DNA of 64,000 nucleotides from Chitinophaga silvisoli (GTDB lineage Bacteria; Bacteroidota; Bacteroidia; Chitinophagales; Chitinophagaceae): NCBI RefSeq assembly GCF_003412465.1, contig NZ_QTJV01000004.1:186001-250000 (forward strand). Reading direction: 5' to 3'. Below the pieces are notes generated by a model. It did not search any database, was not told the DNA's origin, and worked only from the letters and a program-made list of their open reading frames with translations. The position numbers were made by a program, and so were the translations under genes. Position 1 is the first letter of the stretch. Each line of letters opens with the position of its first letter. Of this stretch, positions 42,339 through 50,819 are shown piece after piece.

Positions 42339-43775
42339 TTAAAATTTATCCCAGAATAATTTCGTCTCTGCTGCATCTCCGCCAATAGCTGAAGCTGCCT
42401 GATTGTAATTTTCTGTATTCAGGTTCTGTTGTGCTATCGGGTAAGTGAAACGAACAGGATATCCGGACTGTGCCTTTGGTGGAGGTACCAGTTGTGGATA
42501 ATCCAGGTGGCGCTGTGCTGTCCAGGCATCAAAGCCGCGGTTGTACAGCGCAATCCATTCCTGCATGCCGATTTTTTGTTTCCAGTCGCCGGCGGCAGTC
42601 AGATAATTTACATCAGGTCTGGCCAGATAAGTCAGGGCATCTTCTTCTGTACCACCCCAATATAATATGGAGTTGGTGATTGCGTTGTTATAGTGGGTCA
42701 TAGCGGTACCGCCTACTGCCCAGCCTCTTTCTACGGCTTCGGCCCTGATGAATTCTACTTCGGAATAATCAATGAATACACCGGGCAGATCTTTCTTCTC
42801 CAGCAGTGAACCAGGATGAGAATAATTTGCATACGGGCTCTTCACACCATTTGTACCACCTTTATAGATACCGCCAATTGTTGTGAAATAGAAAGGTCTT
42901 CTTGGATCTTCTACCGAGTTGATATAATCAACAAATGTATTGGAACCTACGAAGTCCTGGCGACCGCTTTGTACCAGGTCTTCCCACAGTGGGTTGGTGT
43001 TTGGCGGAATAGTTGAATAAGGGAATTTTGCATATTCTCCCTGTGTATCGAATGCACCTGCAGATGCTTCTGTTACGATGGTTTGTGCTGTAGCCGGATC
43101 AACATCAGCCAGCAGGATACCGAGGCGCAGTTTCAGTGAATTGGTAAATTTTTTCCAGTTTACGATTTCATCACTGCTGAACAGCATGTTGGAAGCACCC
43201 ATACCTGCTGCGCTTTCGTCGAAGTTAGCCAGGTCTGCATTCAGGCGTGCAATCAGATCTGTATAGATGGTATGTGCATCATCGTATTTGTTGAACAGGC
43301 TATCTGAATTCAGTGACTGGGAATATGGTACGTTACCGAATGTATTCACCAATACTGATGTACCATATACTGACATTACATCAATCTGCGCCAGCATATT
43401 TTTCTTTACAGTAGCATCTGTATTTACATCTGCTTCCAGTACTTTTTTTGCTTCTTTCAGATCCATTAAAGCATCTGTGTAGAAAGCATCCCAGAAGTTG
43501 TCTGGAATGGTTCTGGTGACGAGGTTATAGTTACTCTCATCGATGTAGGTGGTCTCTGTCCATTGCTGAACAATGAGTCTGAAGATGCCCAGGTTTACGT
43601 TTGTACTGGTGATCGCATCTGCCATTTCTTTTGTAGCGCTTGCATACAGAGCTGAGGAACTGACAGCACTGGGTTTAGTCGGGTCTGTATTTAAGTCGGT
43701 AATATTTTTGGTACAGGATACTGAAGACAGTATGCCCATAGCAGCAAAGGAACCGTATATGATATATTTTTTCAT
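42339..43775 (-). CDS. SusD/RagB-family outer-membrane lipoprotein
   Basis: A 478-residue surface lipoprotein partner of the SusC gene upstream. From the ATG at 43775 the signal peptide ends at SSVSC (Cys21), then ITDLNTDPTKPSAVSSSALYASA, the usual N-terminal SusD pattern. Further features are YGTSVLVNTFGNVPYSQSL, FIRAEAVERGWAVGG, a central helical region and C-terminal GFDAWTAQRHLDYPQLVPPP. An in-frame ATG at 43802 adds nine residues (MFKKSKKAI). The downstream ATG has an A-rich upstream stretch and a cleaner signal peptide, so I prefer it, but the choice is uncertain. The susC stop is 12 bp from the upstream ATG. Confidence 0.9.
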   Translation of the reverse strand: MKKYIIYGSFAAMGILSSVSCTKNITDLNTDPTKPSAVSSSALYASATKEMADAITSTNVNLGIFRLIVQQWTETTYIDESNYNLVTRTIPDNFWDAFYTDALMDLKEAKKVLEADVNTDATVKKNMLAQIDVMSVYGTSVLVNTFGNVPYSQSLNSDSLFNKYDDAHTIYTDLIARLNADLANFDESAAGMGASNMLFSSDEIVNWKKFTNSLKLRLGILLADVDPATAQTIVTEASAGAFDTQGEYAKFPYSTIPPNTNPLWEDLVQSGRQDFVGSNTFVDYINSVEDPRRPFYFTTIGGIYKGGTNGVKSPYANYSHPGSLLEKKDLPGVFIDYSEVEFIRAEAVERGWAVGGTAMTHYNNAITNSILYWGGTEEDALTYLARPDVNYLTAAGDWKQKIGMQEWIALYNRGFDAWTAQRHLDYPQLVPPPKAQSGYPVRFTYPIAQQNLNTENYNQAASAIGGDAAETKLFWDKF

Positions 43776-43814
43776 GATTGCTTTTTTACTTTTTTTAAAC
43801 ATCTACTCCACTGA

Positions 43815-46800
43815 TTAGAAACGTAATCTCACATTAGCACCAAATGTTCTTACTGCAGGATAAGCACCTACTGTAAAGCCCTGTGAGTTGCCGGAGCTGA
43901 GCGCATCATCAGGATCTGCATAAGGCAGGTTCTTGTGGATGATCCAGAGGTTACGGCCTGTCAGTGAAAAATCAACTCCTTTGAAAGGATTGATGTGTCT
44001 GATCACAGATGTTGGTAAAGAGTATGTCAGCGATAGTTCACGCAGTTTGATATAGCTCGCATCGTATACGAATGCTTTGTCAGGATTGTAATAGTAACCA
44101 TAGGTACCGTATTCGTTTGCGATACGTGTAGCGTTTGGTTTACCATCTTCAGTTACACCAGGCAGAATTACCCCACCGCCTTCGCTGAGGGGTGCTCTCG
44201 ACTCATTGCCCAGATCATTAACAAGTGCTGTTTCAGGGAAGAGACCTGTAGCCAGACCATAGTACATATCCAGTGAGAACATGTCGCCACCATGACGTAC
44301 ATCGACCAGGAAGCTCAGGGCCAGGTTTTTATATTTCAGTGTATTGGAAATACTACCAATCCAGTCAGGGTTTACATTACCAATTGTGTGATTGGAAGTA
44401 TTGGTGATTTCATAATAACCATCTGCATCTACTACTTTCTGACCATCTTTATAGATGAAATCAGATCCGGTGATAGTTCCATAAGGCTGGCCTAATACTG
44501 CATTCACAGTGATACCTCCCTGGTAGTCACCCAACTGCAGTTTGTCGATACCAGGCAGGGATACTACTTTATTACGGTTACGTGACCAGTTTACATTGAT
44601 GGTCCAGGAGAAGTCTTTTGTTTTGACAGGAGTACCGAATACAGACAATTCAATACCCTGGTTCTGGATATCACCGGCGTTGATCACTTTGTAGTCATAA
44701 CCAGTGCTGGTTGATACTGGCAGGGGAACGATCTGGTCAACGGTATTTTGTCTGTAGTAAGTTGCATCAAATCCTAAACGGTTGCCCAGGAAAGACATTT
44801 CCAGACCTGTTTCGAAGCTCTTTGTTTTTTCTGGTTTCAGATCAGGGTTGTACTTGGTACCACCTACTGAAGCTAATGGTACACCATCGATGCCGGTTGG
44901 TACGTCGTAGTAATTCCGTGTGTATAATGCAGGTGCTGTATTACCCACCTGTGCCCAGTTTACTCTTACTTTACCATTGGTTAACCAGGTAGCCTGCGGA
45001 ATCAGTTTAGAGAATACAAAACCGAGAGAGGCAGAGGGATAATAGTAACTGTTATTACCTTTAGGCAGTGTAGAAGACTGATCCCTTCTCAGGGTCAGGT
45101 CCAGGAATAATAATTCTTTGAAACCGAAGTTAGCCGCAGCATATACACCATCCACTTCTTCTCTGCTGGCTTTTTCTGTTGGCGCTTCCATTGGGTTTGC
45201 TGTGTTCAGCAGGGCATACAAACGAGGGATGAGGAGACCGCCGTTGGTAGAAGATAAAATAGAGCTGATGTTTGTCTGGCGAACGTTGCCACCCAGGATA
45301 CCTTTGAAACTCAGGTCCTGTGAGATGTTCTTGTTGAAATTCAGCATCAGGTCGTAGTTATACTCGCTGAATGTACGTTTGTATTCACTGAACTTAGATA
45401 CATCGATAGAGCCGATGGCGGATCTTTCTTCCTGATGTTCATTGTAAGTATCCAGTGATACACGGCCTACTACATCTAACCAGTCTGCAGCTTTATAGTT
45501 CAGGCTGATGTTGCCGAAGTGACGGGTACGGCCATCCGTTTCATAGTTTTCGTACCTGGTCCAGTAAGGGTTATCCCAGAAGATAGGATTCAGTGCGCCT
45601 ACATCTGCCTGGTTCCAGGTGATGTTACGTTTCTCAGCGAGGTACATTTCCTTCTGTTCCTTTACATCTACGTTGGTTTCCCACCATTGTCTCATGTTGG
45701 TCATCAGGTTTTTGGAATCATAACCTGTACCATAACGCCCGAGACCATCGATCATAGTAGTATTTATGGAAGCACTTGCGGTTAACTTGCTGGAGAGATT
45801 GTAAGATGCACCAAAGTTGATCAGATCCTTAGCGATACGGCTGTTAGGCATGATACCCTTATCGATGAATTTGGAATAGCCGAGTTTGAAATAACCTTTA
45901 TCGCCAGCACCATCTACAGTGATACTATTGTTAGTACCAACAGCAGTTTCAAACATTGCACTTGGATTGTTTGAAGCTGCTACCCATGGGCGGGTTTTCA
46001 TGTAATAGGGAGATTTATCATAGAAAGCATCCCAATGATATACCTGCAGGTTTGGATCGAATTTACCACCATAGGAGGCATCTTCTGTAACAGGTACTAC
46101 ACGGTCTTCAATACCATCACCATTTACATCGGTATAGTAGAAATAACCATCAGGAGAACCGTATCCGGAGCCATAACCAGCACCATACTTGTTCTGATAT
46201 TTTGCAAAGGTAGAAGGGTCGTATTTACCAATATTCACACCAGAGTTGATGGTAACACCTAATCCTCTTGAACCTTTTTTGGTTGTGATCATCACCACAC
46301 CATTTGAAGCGCGGGAACCGTACAATGCAGTAGCAGCGGCACCTTTCAGTACACTCACTGATTCTACATCGTCGGGGTTGATATCTGCTGCGGCGTTACC
46401 GTAGTCATAACCACCCAAACCTTTTAACTGGTCATCGCTGTTGGTGTTGGAGTTATCGATAGGCACACCATCTACTACGAAGAGCGCCTGGTTATTGCCT
46501 TTGAGGGATTTGGCACCACGCAGTACAATGTTCGTGGAACCACCCAGGGTGTTATTCTTACGAATTTCGAGACCGGAAACTTTACCTGCCAGGGAGGTGG
46601 TAATGTTTACATCTCTTGTTCTGTTTAATTCTTCTGCTGCAACTGTCTGCGCGGAGTAAGGCAGTTCGTTCTTGTTTCTTTTTACGTTGAGGGCAGTTAC
46701 TACAACTTCCTGCAGGTTTTGGTCATCTGATTTCAATGCCACGCTAACAGTACCGGATGAACCTACCGGAATATTCTGAGAAATGTATCCTACGCTACGC

Positions 46801-47012
46801 ACAATCAATACAGCATCTGGTTTCGCATTCAGTTTGAAAAATCCATCCTGATCTGTGGTTGTCCCAGTGTTAGTTCCTTTGATTTGTACAGTGGCAAAAG
46901 GTACAGGTGAACCGTCCGGGCCGGTGACTTTTCCTGTAACCTGGCGCTGTTGCGCATACGTCAGGGTTACACTCACCATGAGCATGGTGAAAAAGAGTAA
47001 CGCTCTTTTCAT
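43815..47012 (-). CDS. SusC/RagA-family TonB-linked outer-membrane transporter
   Basis: A 1065-residue TonB-dependent transporter. Signal peptide MKRALLFFTMLMVSVTLTYA, CarboxypepD-reg-like domain QVTGKVTGPDGSPVPFATV (about 24-42), plug signature EVVVTALNVKRNKNELPY near 102-119, and a final FGANVRLRF. It resembles the SusC at 38709 in its N-terminal domain and shares many substitutions, so the two pairs may be an old duplication that diverged. It is followed by a SusD gene. Upstream lies a 653-bp repeat-rich region. No regulator is adjacent. Confidence 0.95.
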   Translation of the reverse strand: MKRALLFFTMLMVSVTLTYAQQRQVTGKVTGPDGSPVPFATVQIKGTNTGTTTDQDGFFKLNAKPDAVLIVRSVGYISQNIPVGSSGTVSVALKSDDQNLQEVVVTALNVKRNKNELPYSAQTVAAEELNRTRDVNITTSLAGKVSGLEIRKNNTLGGSTNIVLRGAKSLKGNNQALFVVDGVPIDNSNTNSDDQLKGLGGYDYGNAAADINPDDVESVSVLKGAAATALYGSRASNGVVMITTKKGSRGLGVTINSGVNIGKYDPSTFAKYQNKYGAGYGSGYGSPDGYFYYTDVNGDGIEDRVVPVTEDASYGGKFDPNLQVYHWDAFYDKSPYYMKTRPWVAASNNPSAMFETAVGTNNSITVDGAGDKGYFKLGYSKFIDKGIMPNSRIAKDLINFGASYNLSSKLTASASINTTMIDGLGRYGTGYDSKNLMTNMRQWWETNVDVKEQKEMYLAEKRNITWNQADVGALNPIFWDNPYWTRYENYETDGRTRHFGNISLNYKAADWLDVVGRVSLDTYNEHQEERSAIGSIDVSKFSEYKRTFSEYNYDLMLNFNKNISQDLSFKGILGGNVRQTNISSILSSTNGGLLIPRLYALLNTANPMEAPTEKASREEVDGVYAAANFGFKELLFLDLTLRRDQSSTLPKGNNSYYYPSASLGFVFSKLIPQATWLTNGKVRVNWAQVGNTAPALYTRNYYDVPTGIDGVPLASVGGTKYNPDLKPEKTKSFETGLEMSFLGNRLGFDATYYRQNTVDQIVPLPVSTSTGYDYKVINAGDIQNQGIELSVFGTPVKTKDFSWTINVNWSRNRNKVVSLPGIDKLQLGDYQGGITVNAVLGQPYGTITGSDFIYKDGQKVVDADGYYEITNTSNHTIGNVNPDWIGSISNTLKYKNLALSFLVDVRHGGDMFSLDMYYGLATGLFPETALVNDLGNESRAPLSEGGGVILPGVTEDGKPNATRIANEYGTYGYYYNPDKAFVYDASYIKLRELSLTYSLPTSVIRHINPFKGVDFSLTGRNLWIIHKNLPYADPDDALSSGNSQGFTVGAYPAVRTFGANVRLRF

Positions 47013-47014
47013 AA

Positions 47015-47034
47015 ACGATTTAGATTTTAGTTGA
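47015..47034. repeat. susC leader direct repeat, copy A
   Basis: ACGATTTAGATTTTAGTTGA, directly before the susC start codon (47012). It is repeated at 47388-47407 with one substitution (GGTTGA for AGTTGA), and the flanking CTTTTCAT / CTTTCAT is similar at both places. Confidence 0.7.
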
Positions 47035-47133
47035 CAATAAAAAAAATAATAGGTTCCCCTGTTTTTGACAGTAAAGATTTAGATAGGTTCCCCTAGTACA
47101 ATAAGTTGAATCAGAACACAGTGTGCTGTTATT

Positions 47134-47205
47134 ACGATTTAGAATTTTTACGATTTAGAATTTTTGATTCAGGTTTTTACGATTTAGGTTTTTACAATTT
47201 AGTTG
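47134..47205. repeat. ACGATTTAG tandem array
   Basis: Four or five units of 13-16 bp, each built on ACGATTTAG plus a T run. The first two 16-bp units are identical. It lies 122-193 bp upstream of the susC start. Confidence 0.75.
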
Positions 47206-47387
47206 TTGTTTTAAAAGTTACCATCCGGGATGAAGGCGGCAAGAACCTGGATGGTAGTTTGAAGCACAGAATGAATCTTATCCTAGTTCATAAGCAAAAG
47301 CGTACTGCTATACCGCTGTACACAGGTTGACAAAGTATTCATAAAAAATGTAAACTGGATAAAGAGATGCTGGCCCCTTTCATAATT

Positions 47388-47407
47388 ACGATTTAGATTT
47401 TGGTTGA
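47388..47407. repeat. susC leader direct repeat, copy B
   Basis: This 20-mer matches 47015-47034 at 19 of 20 positions. The minus strand just after it carries ATGAAAG, as at the true susC start, so it looks like a remnant of a duplicated 5' leader. Confidence 0.6.
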
Positions 47408-47665
47408 GGAGCACAATTTAGAGAAAAAAATTACTCACCACCAAGAAAAATTTAACCTTTTTTTAAGAGTGCAATTTTTTTTCATATGTATATAAATTAT
47501 TTGCAATATTCTATATGAGAAAATTTAACTTTCGATAACACTTCTATTTCTGCGATATTTTAGCATTTATTGACTGATTTTTTGAAATTGTAATCAGATT
47601 TTTGCTCTTTTTTGAGATATTATGAAACATTTACTTTGATAGTAAGGTGATATTTTTTGTTGCTA

Positions 47666-49228
47666 TCAGATGGCATATGTCACTTGTAGTGTAACAGGGC
47701 CACCTGTTTCAAGCCTTGCCCAGGCTTGTAAATGCTTCCCTTTTTTCCACCTCAGTGTGCAACTTTGCCTGGATCCTTTGCCATAGAGTTGTGATAAATT
47801 ATAATCGTATAATACAGTTCTGTCAGGTATATAAAACCGCGTATCTGTTCCTGTTGTATTGTACCAGATATAATTCAGGGAGCAACGCAGGGGCCACTGT
47901 GGGAACTGATAGGCCAATTCCTGTTGATATAAGCCACCATATTGTTTGCCATTTTCATCCTGCCAGGTGTTTGCCTCCACCCTGGTTTTCCAGGTAAGGT
48001 CTTTCGAAGGTGAAAAGGACAATTGAAATCTATAATTCTCATGGATGGTTTGCATCATAGGAGGCAGGAAATAGTTTCCTTTTGACTGCCGGAATTTTTG
48101 TTTGTATTGGTACCTGAAGTAAAGACGTGTTTCTTTGTCAGGCGTATAGGTGAGTGCTGCAAACAATTCCTGGCCATCTGCAGGAGCGGTAGTGTTGAAT
48201 TGTAACCATGGAAAGTGAAAGATGTCTGCGTAAGCATCCAGTTGCCAGTGTTTGATAGGATGAATGCTGATACCGGTATAGAGGCCTTCTTCATTGACCG
48301 GACGCGAGTTTTCACCCATTGCATTGGCCTGGAGAGGTACATAGCCGGTGTTGAAATGCCTGTAAAACATGGCAAGGTCTGCTATCTTCCCGATACCTGC
48401 GAGCATACCTATAATCATTGCCTTTCCTTGATTGACAGCAAGCTCGCCGAAGAAGTGATAGTTGCGTAAAGAGATGCTATAATCCATTCCTACATTTTGA
48501 TTGAGCCAATTGACACCTACATGTGCCTGCGGCAATTTGTAAGAAATATTAGCCCCTACCTGTGTTAATGAGATGATGGCTGTGCTTTCCCAATGCCCTT
48601 GTTGTAAGGTGATTGCAGCCCCTCTGTTTACGCCTGATGAGGTAGCGCCCCTGATGATTTCCCCTTCTCTTTTGATATGGGTGATCATGCCGTTTTTCCC
48701 CAGGGCATAGGCCTGCCAGTTGATTAAACCCTGGCCCATATTTACTGTAAAATCACCGATAGCAAGCGCTTTTATTTTGCGGTAATTTTTAATAAAATAA
48801 TAAGCATTGTAGGTATCTTTTTTTAGTTGTATCCCGATGGTAGATGAACGGTATTTCAAGAGGTTATTTCTTGCAAGTATTGTTTGCTCTCCTTCTTCAG
48901 TTTTACTATTTTCTGTAACTGTAATATAAGGTAAGATCAGCTGAATAGTGGTTTCATCAAACCCGGGAACGGCCTGCAATTCATAGATGCTTAACAAATT
49001 TCCGAATTGCTTTTTATAATTGATCAATTCATCAATTTGTAAGCTGGTTAAAAGACCTAATGAAGCCAGTGCAGCTACATCTGCTTTATTCAATGATAAT
49101 GGATGTTTCCTGTAGGTTTCCAGTTGCTGCCATTGCATGTCCTCATTCACAAGATCGTCTTCCTGTCTTGCAAATGTTGTTAAGGGAAGACACAGGCTTA
49201 TCAGCACTATTAATTTTATACCTGCCAT
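47666..49228 (-). CDS. Secreted helix-hairpin-helix protein with probable outer-membrane barrel
   Basis: A 520-residue exported protein. Signal peptide MAGIKLIVLISLCLPLTTFA (1-20). Residues 45-102 form a ComEA-like helix-hairpin-helix pair (LSLNKADVAALASLGLLT, then LLSIYELQAVPGFDETTIQLI). From about 125 to the end the sequence is beta-rich, with alternating hydrophobic and polar residues and aromatic strand ends (NAYYFIKNYRKIKA, RLYFRYQYKQKF, and final LQVTYAI), which suits a membrane barrel. HhH pairs bind double-stranded DNA in ComEA, so DNA contact in the periplasm is possible. It overlaps the next upstream gene by 13 bp. No promoter is obvious. I do not know a function for this family. 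Confidence 0.75.
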   Translation of the reverse strand: MAGIKLIVLISLCLPLTTFARQEDDLVNEDMQWQQLETYRKHPLSLNKADVAALASLGLLTSLQIDELINYKKQFGNLLSIYELQAVPGFDETTIQLILPYITVTENSKTEEGEQTILARNNLLKYRSSTIGIQLKKDTYNAYYFIKNYRKIKALAIGDFTVNMGQGLINWQAYALGKNGMITHIKREGEIIRGATSSGVNRGAAITLQQGHWESTAIISLTQVGANISYKLPQAHVGVNWLNQNVGMDYSISLRNYHFFGELAVNQGKAMIIGMLAGIGKIADLAMFYRHFNTGYVPLQANAMGENSRPVNEEGLYTGISIHPIKHWQLDAYADIFHFPWLQFNTTAPADGQELFAALTYTPDKETRLYFRYQYKQKFRQSKGNYFLPPMMQTIHENYRFQLSFSPSKDLTWKTRVEANTWQDENGKQYGGLYQQELAYQFPQWPLRCSLNYIWYNTTGTDTRFYIPDRTVLYDYNLSQLYGKGSRQSCTLRWKKGKHLQAWARLETGGPVTLQVTYAI

Positions 49229-49977
49229 ATGACTGTAGTTCCGGGTGAAAAACCTAATTGAGGATGATGGGCAGCGTATACTTTTATAAATAGCCTTTTA
49301 AGCTCAAAAGACACGGCCATGTTTCTTTGCATAGGGTCGTTGCACCAATCTAATTCCAGGAGGAACTGAGGGATGAATGCGTATTCGCACATGACTTTGA
49401 GGGCAGGCGGAATACCTTCCTGCTGGATCAGGGCGGTGCTGAGTAGTAAATTGTCGCTGGCTTCGTAACCCAGGCCAGCGGAGAGGATGGCGGGTAGTGT
49501 GGGTGTATTGACAGGATTGAAGGCGTGGATGCCTGCGAATAACCGGGGGCTGAGTTGAAATAGGGTGCCTGCTTCTGCTGTCAGTGTATGCGTACTGCCA
49601 TATCCCTGGGTAGTGGTGTTGAAGTAATTTACCTGCATGCCTGCACTACATTTTTCACCCATGTTGTGACTATAGGCAAAGGCAAATAATTGTTCGTGCC
49701 AGGCACGAAAACCGGTTTGTTTCAGGATACCTGCAAATGTGCCGGCATGAGTGGGCCAGGCGATGGCGAGCGTGTGAATACTAAGGGCGTTTAGTAAAAA
49801 ACGTCGTTCTGTATTTACACCAATGGTCGTGGATTTCAGCCAGCCGAGTGCAGCCTGGTTTTGTAGTGCGGTAAAGAGTCGTTGATGATGTTTGCTGTAT
49901 GTACCTGCGGTAGGCTGAGCACAAATAGTAAGGATGCACCAGCAGGTGCAACAGATGGTAACAACAATGGATTTCAT
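49216..49977 (-). CDS. Exported protein of unknown function, possible outer-membrane beta-barrel
   Basis: A 253-residue protein with an N-terminal signal (MKSIVVTICCTCWCILTICAQ). The body alternates hydrophobic and small polar residues (LSIHTLAIAWPTHAGTFAG, THTLTAEAGTLFQLSPRLFAGIHA) and ends in YAAHHPQLGFSPGTTVIWQV, which suggests beta strands. The sequence has loose similarity to PorQ-type barrel proteins, but I cannot assign a family. It is upstream of the HhH-barrel gene with a 13-bp overlap, so the two are translationally coupled and probably act together at the outer membrane. Confidence 0.6.
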   Translation of the reverse strand: MKSIVVTICCTCWCILTICAQPTAGTYSKHHQRLFTALQNQAALGWLKSTTIGVNTERRFLLNALSIHTLAIAWPTHAGTFAGILKQTGFRAWHEQLFAFAYSHNMGEKCSAGMQVNYFNTTTQGYGSTHTLTAEAGTLFQLSPRLFAGIHAFNPVNTPTLPAILSAGLGYEASDNLLLSTALIQQEGIPPALKVMCEYAFIPQFLLELDWCNDPMQRNMAVSFELKRLFIKVYAAHHPQLGFSPGTTVIWQV

Positions 49978-49991
49978 ATGATAGAAGTTAC

Positions 49992-50034
49992 AAAAAAAAA
50001 TGTCTCACACCATGAGTATGAGACATTTTTTTTG
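49992..50034. terminator. Terminator after the deoxynucleoside kinase gene
   Basis: A perfect 12-bp stem, AAAAATGTCTCA / TGAGACATTTTT, with runs of A and T outside. It can work in both directions but lies just below the kinase stop at 50060 and above the start of the 49977 gene. Confidence 0.88.
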
Positions 50035-50059
50035 TGTGGCATGCGGGATTGCCTGCCTA

Positions 50060-50695
50060 TCAAAACAGCCCGTGCAGCTGTGAGTCTATCTTTGAAATAA
50101 TTTCTCCCAAATCTTCATCACTCTCCGGAAACTTATTCTTATCGATATCGATGATTAATAAAGGACCTTCCGTATATCTCTCTATCCAGTTATTATAATA
50201 CTCATTCAGGCGCTTCAGGTAGTCTAAACGGATGTTCTCCTCGTACTCCCTGCCTCTCTTCTGGATCTGTGCTACCAGTGTAGGTACAGAAGCCTTGAGA
50301 TAGATCAGCAGATCCGGTGGTTTCACCATTGACTTCAGCGTCTCGAAGAAATTAAAGTAGTTGTCAAAGTCGCGCTTTGTCATCAGGCCCATCTCGTAGA
50401 GGTTGGGGGCAAAGATGTGTGCATCTTCGTATATAGTACGATCCTGAATTACAATGTCATTGCCATTCTGAATATCCAGCAGTTGTTTCAATCTTCCATG
50501 AAGGAAATACACCTGTAGGTTGAAGGACCAGCGGGGCATATCTTCATAGAAATCATTAAGATATGGATTGTGCTCTACATCTTCAAACTGCGGGTCCCAT
50601 TTGTAATGCCTTGCGAGCATTTCAGTAAGTGTAGTCTTACCGGCACCAATGTTCCCGGCTATCGCGATGTGTTTGAGCTTGTTATTTTTTGCCAT
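50060..50695 (-). CDS. Deoxynucleoside kinase
   Basis: A 211-residue kinase of the deoxyguanosine/deoxyadenosine kinase type, which phosphorylates salvaged deoxynucleosides. The P-loop is GNIGAGKTT (14-22), the base-recognition region has EDVEHNPYLNDFY, and the DRS-like motif is IQDRTIYEDAHIF (about 83-95). The lid arginines are in QKRGREYEENIRLDYL. Length is normal. It is monocistronic, with a terminator below and no clear -7 box above. Neighbouring genes give no hint of which deoxynucleoside is preferred. Confidence 0.92.
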   Translation of the reverse strand: MAKNNKLKHIAIAGNIGAGKTTLTEMLARHYKWDPQFEDVEHNPYLNDFYEDMPRWSFNLQVYFLHGRLKQLLDIQNGNDIVIQDRTIYEDAHIFAPNLYEMGLMTKRDFDNYFNFFETLKSMVKPPDLLIYLKASVPTLVAQIQKRGREYEENIRLDYLKRLNEYYNNWIERYTEGPLLIIDIDKNKFPESDEDLGEIISKIDSQLHGLF

Positions 50696-50819
50696 GTTGT
50701 ATCGAGGTCACTAATCATTTATTTGAAGCCAGTGAGCAGCAACTATCATTAGGTGACAACCCATAATTTACAATTTTATCTGATTATCACCTTAAAAATG
50801 TTGCGGTTCCTTCGTATGA

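Larger units (their letters stand above)
47013..47665. other. 653-bp AT-rich region with multiple repeats upstream of susC
   Basis: No gene is visible. Direct repeats include two exact copies of ACGATTTAGAATTTTT (47134-47149 and 47150-47165), a shorter variant copy at 47166-47178, ACGATTTAGGTTTTT at 47179-47193 and a final half copy at 47194. There are two 20-mers differing at one base, ACGATTTAGATTTTAGTTGA at 47015 and its copy at 47388. The 12-mer ATAGGTTCCCCT appears at 47049 and 47083. The rest, 47410-47665, is very AT-rich and unstructured by eye. The susC promoter must lie here, but no good -7 box is apparent. Confidence 0.6.

Noticed and set aside
47106..47330. A 74-residue open frame in the susC leader (begins MNQNTVCCYYDLEFLRF)
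   Set aside because: Its first half is only a translation of the ACGATTTAG repeats, giving a repeated FYDLG-like pattern. There is no evidence of coding.
47637..47668. TGATAG / CTATCA hairpin at the 3' end of the HhH gene
   Set aside because: The stem is only 6 bp with a 20-nt loop and no GC-rich core, too weak to call a terminator.
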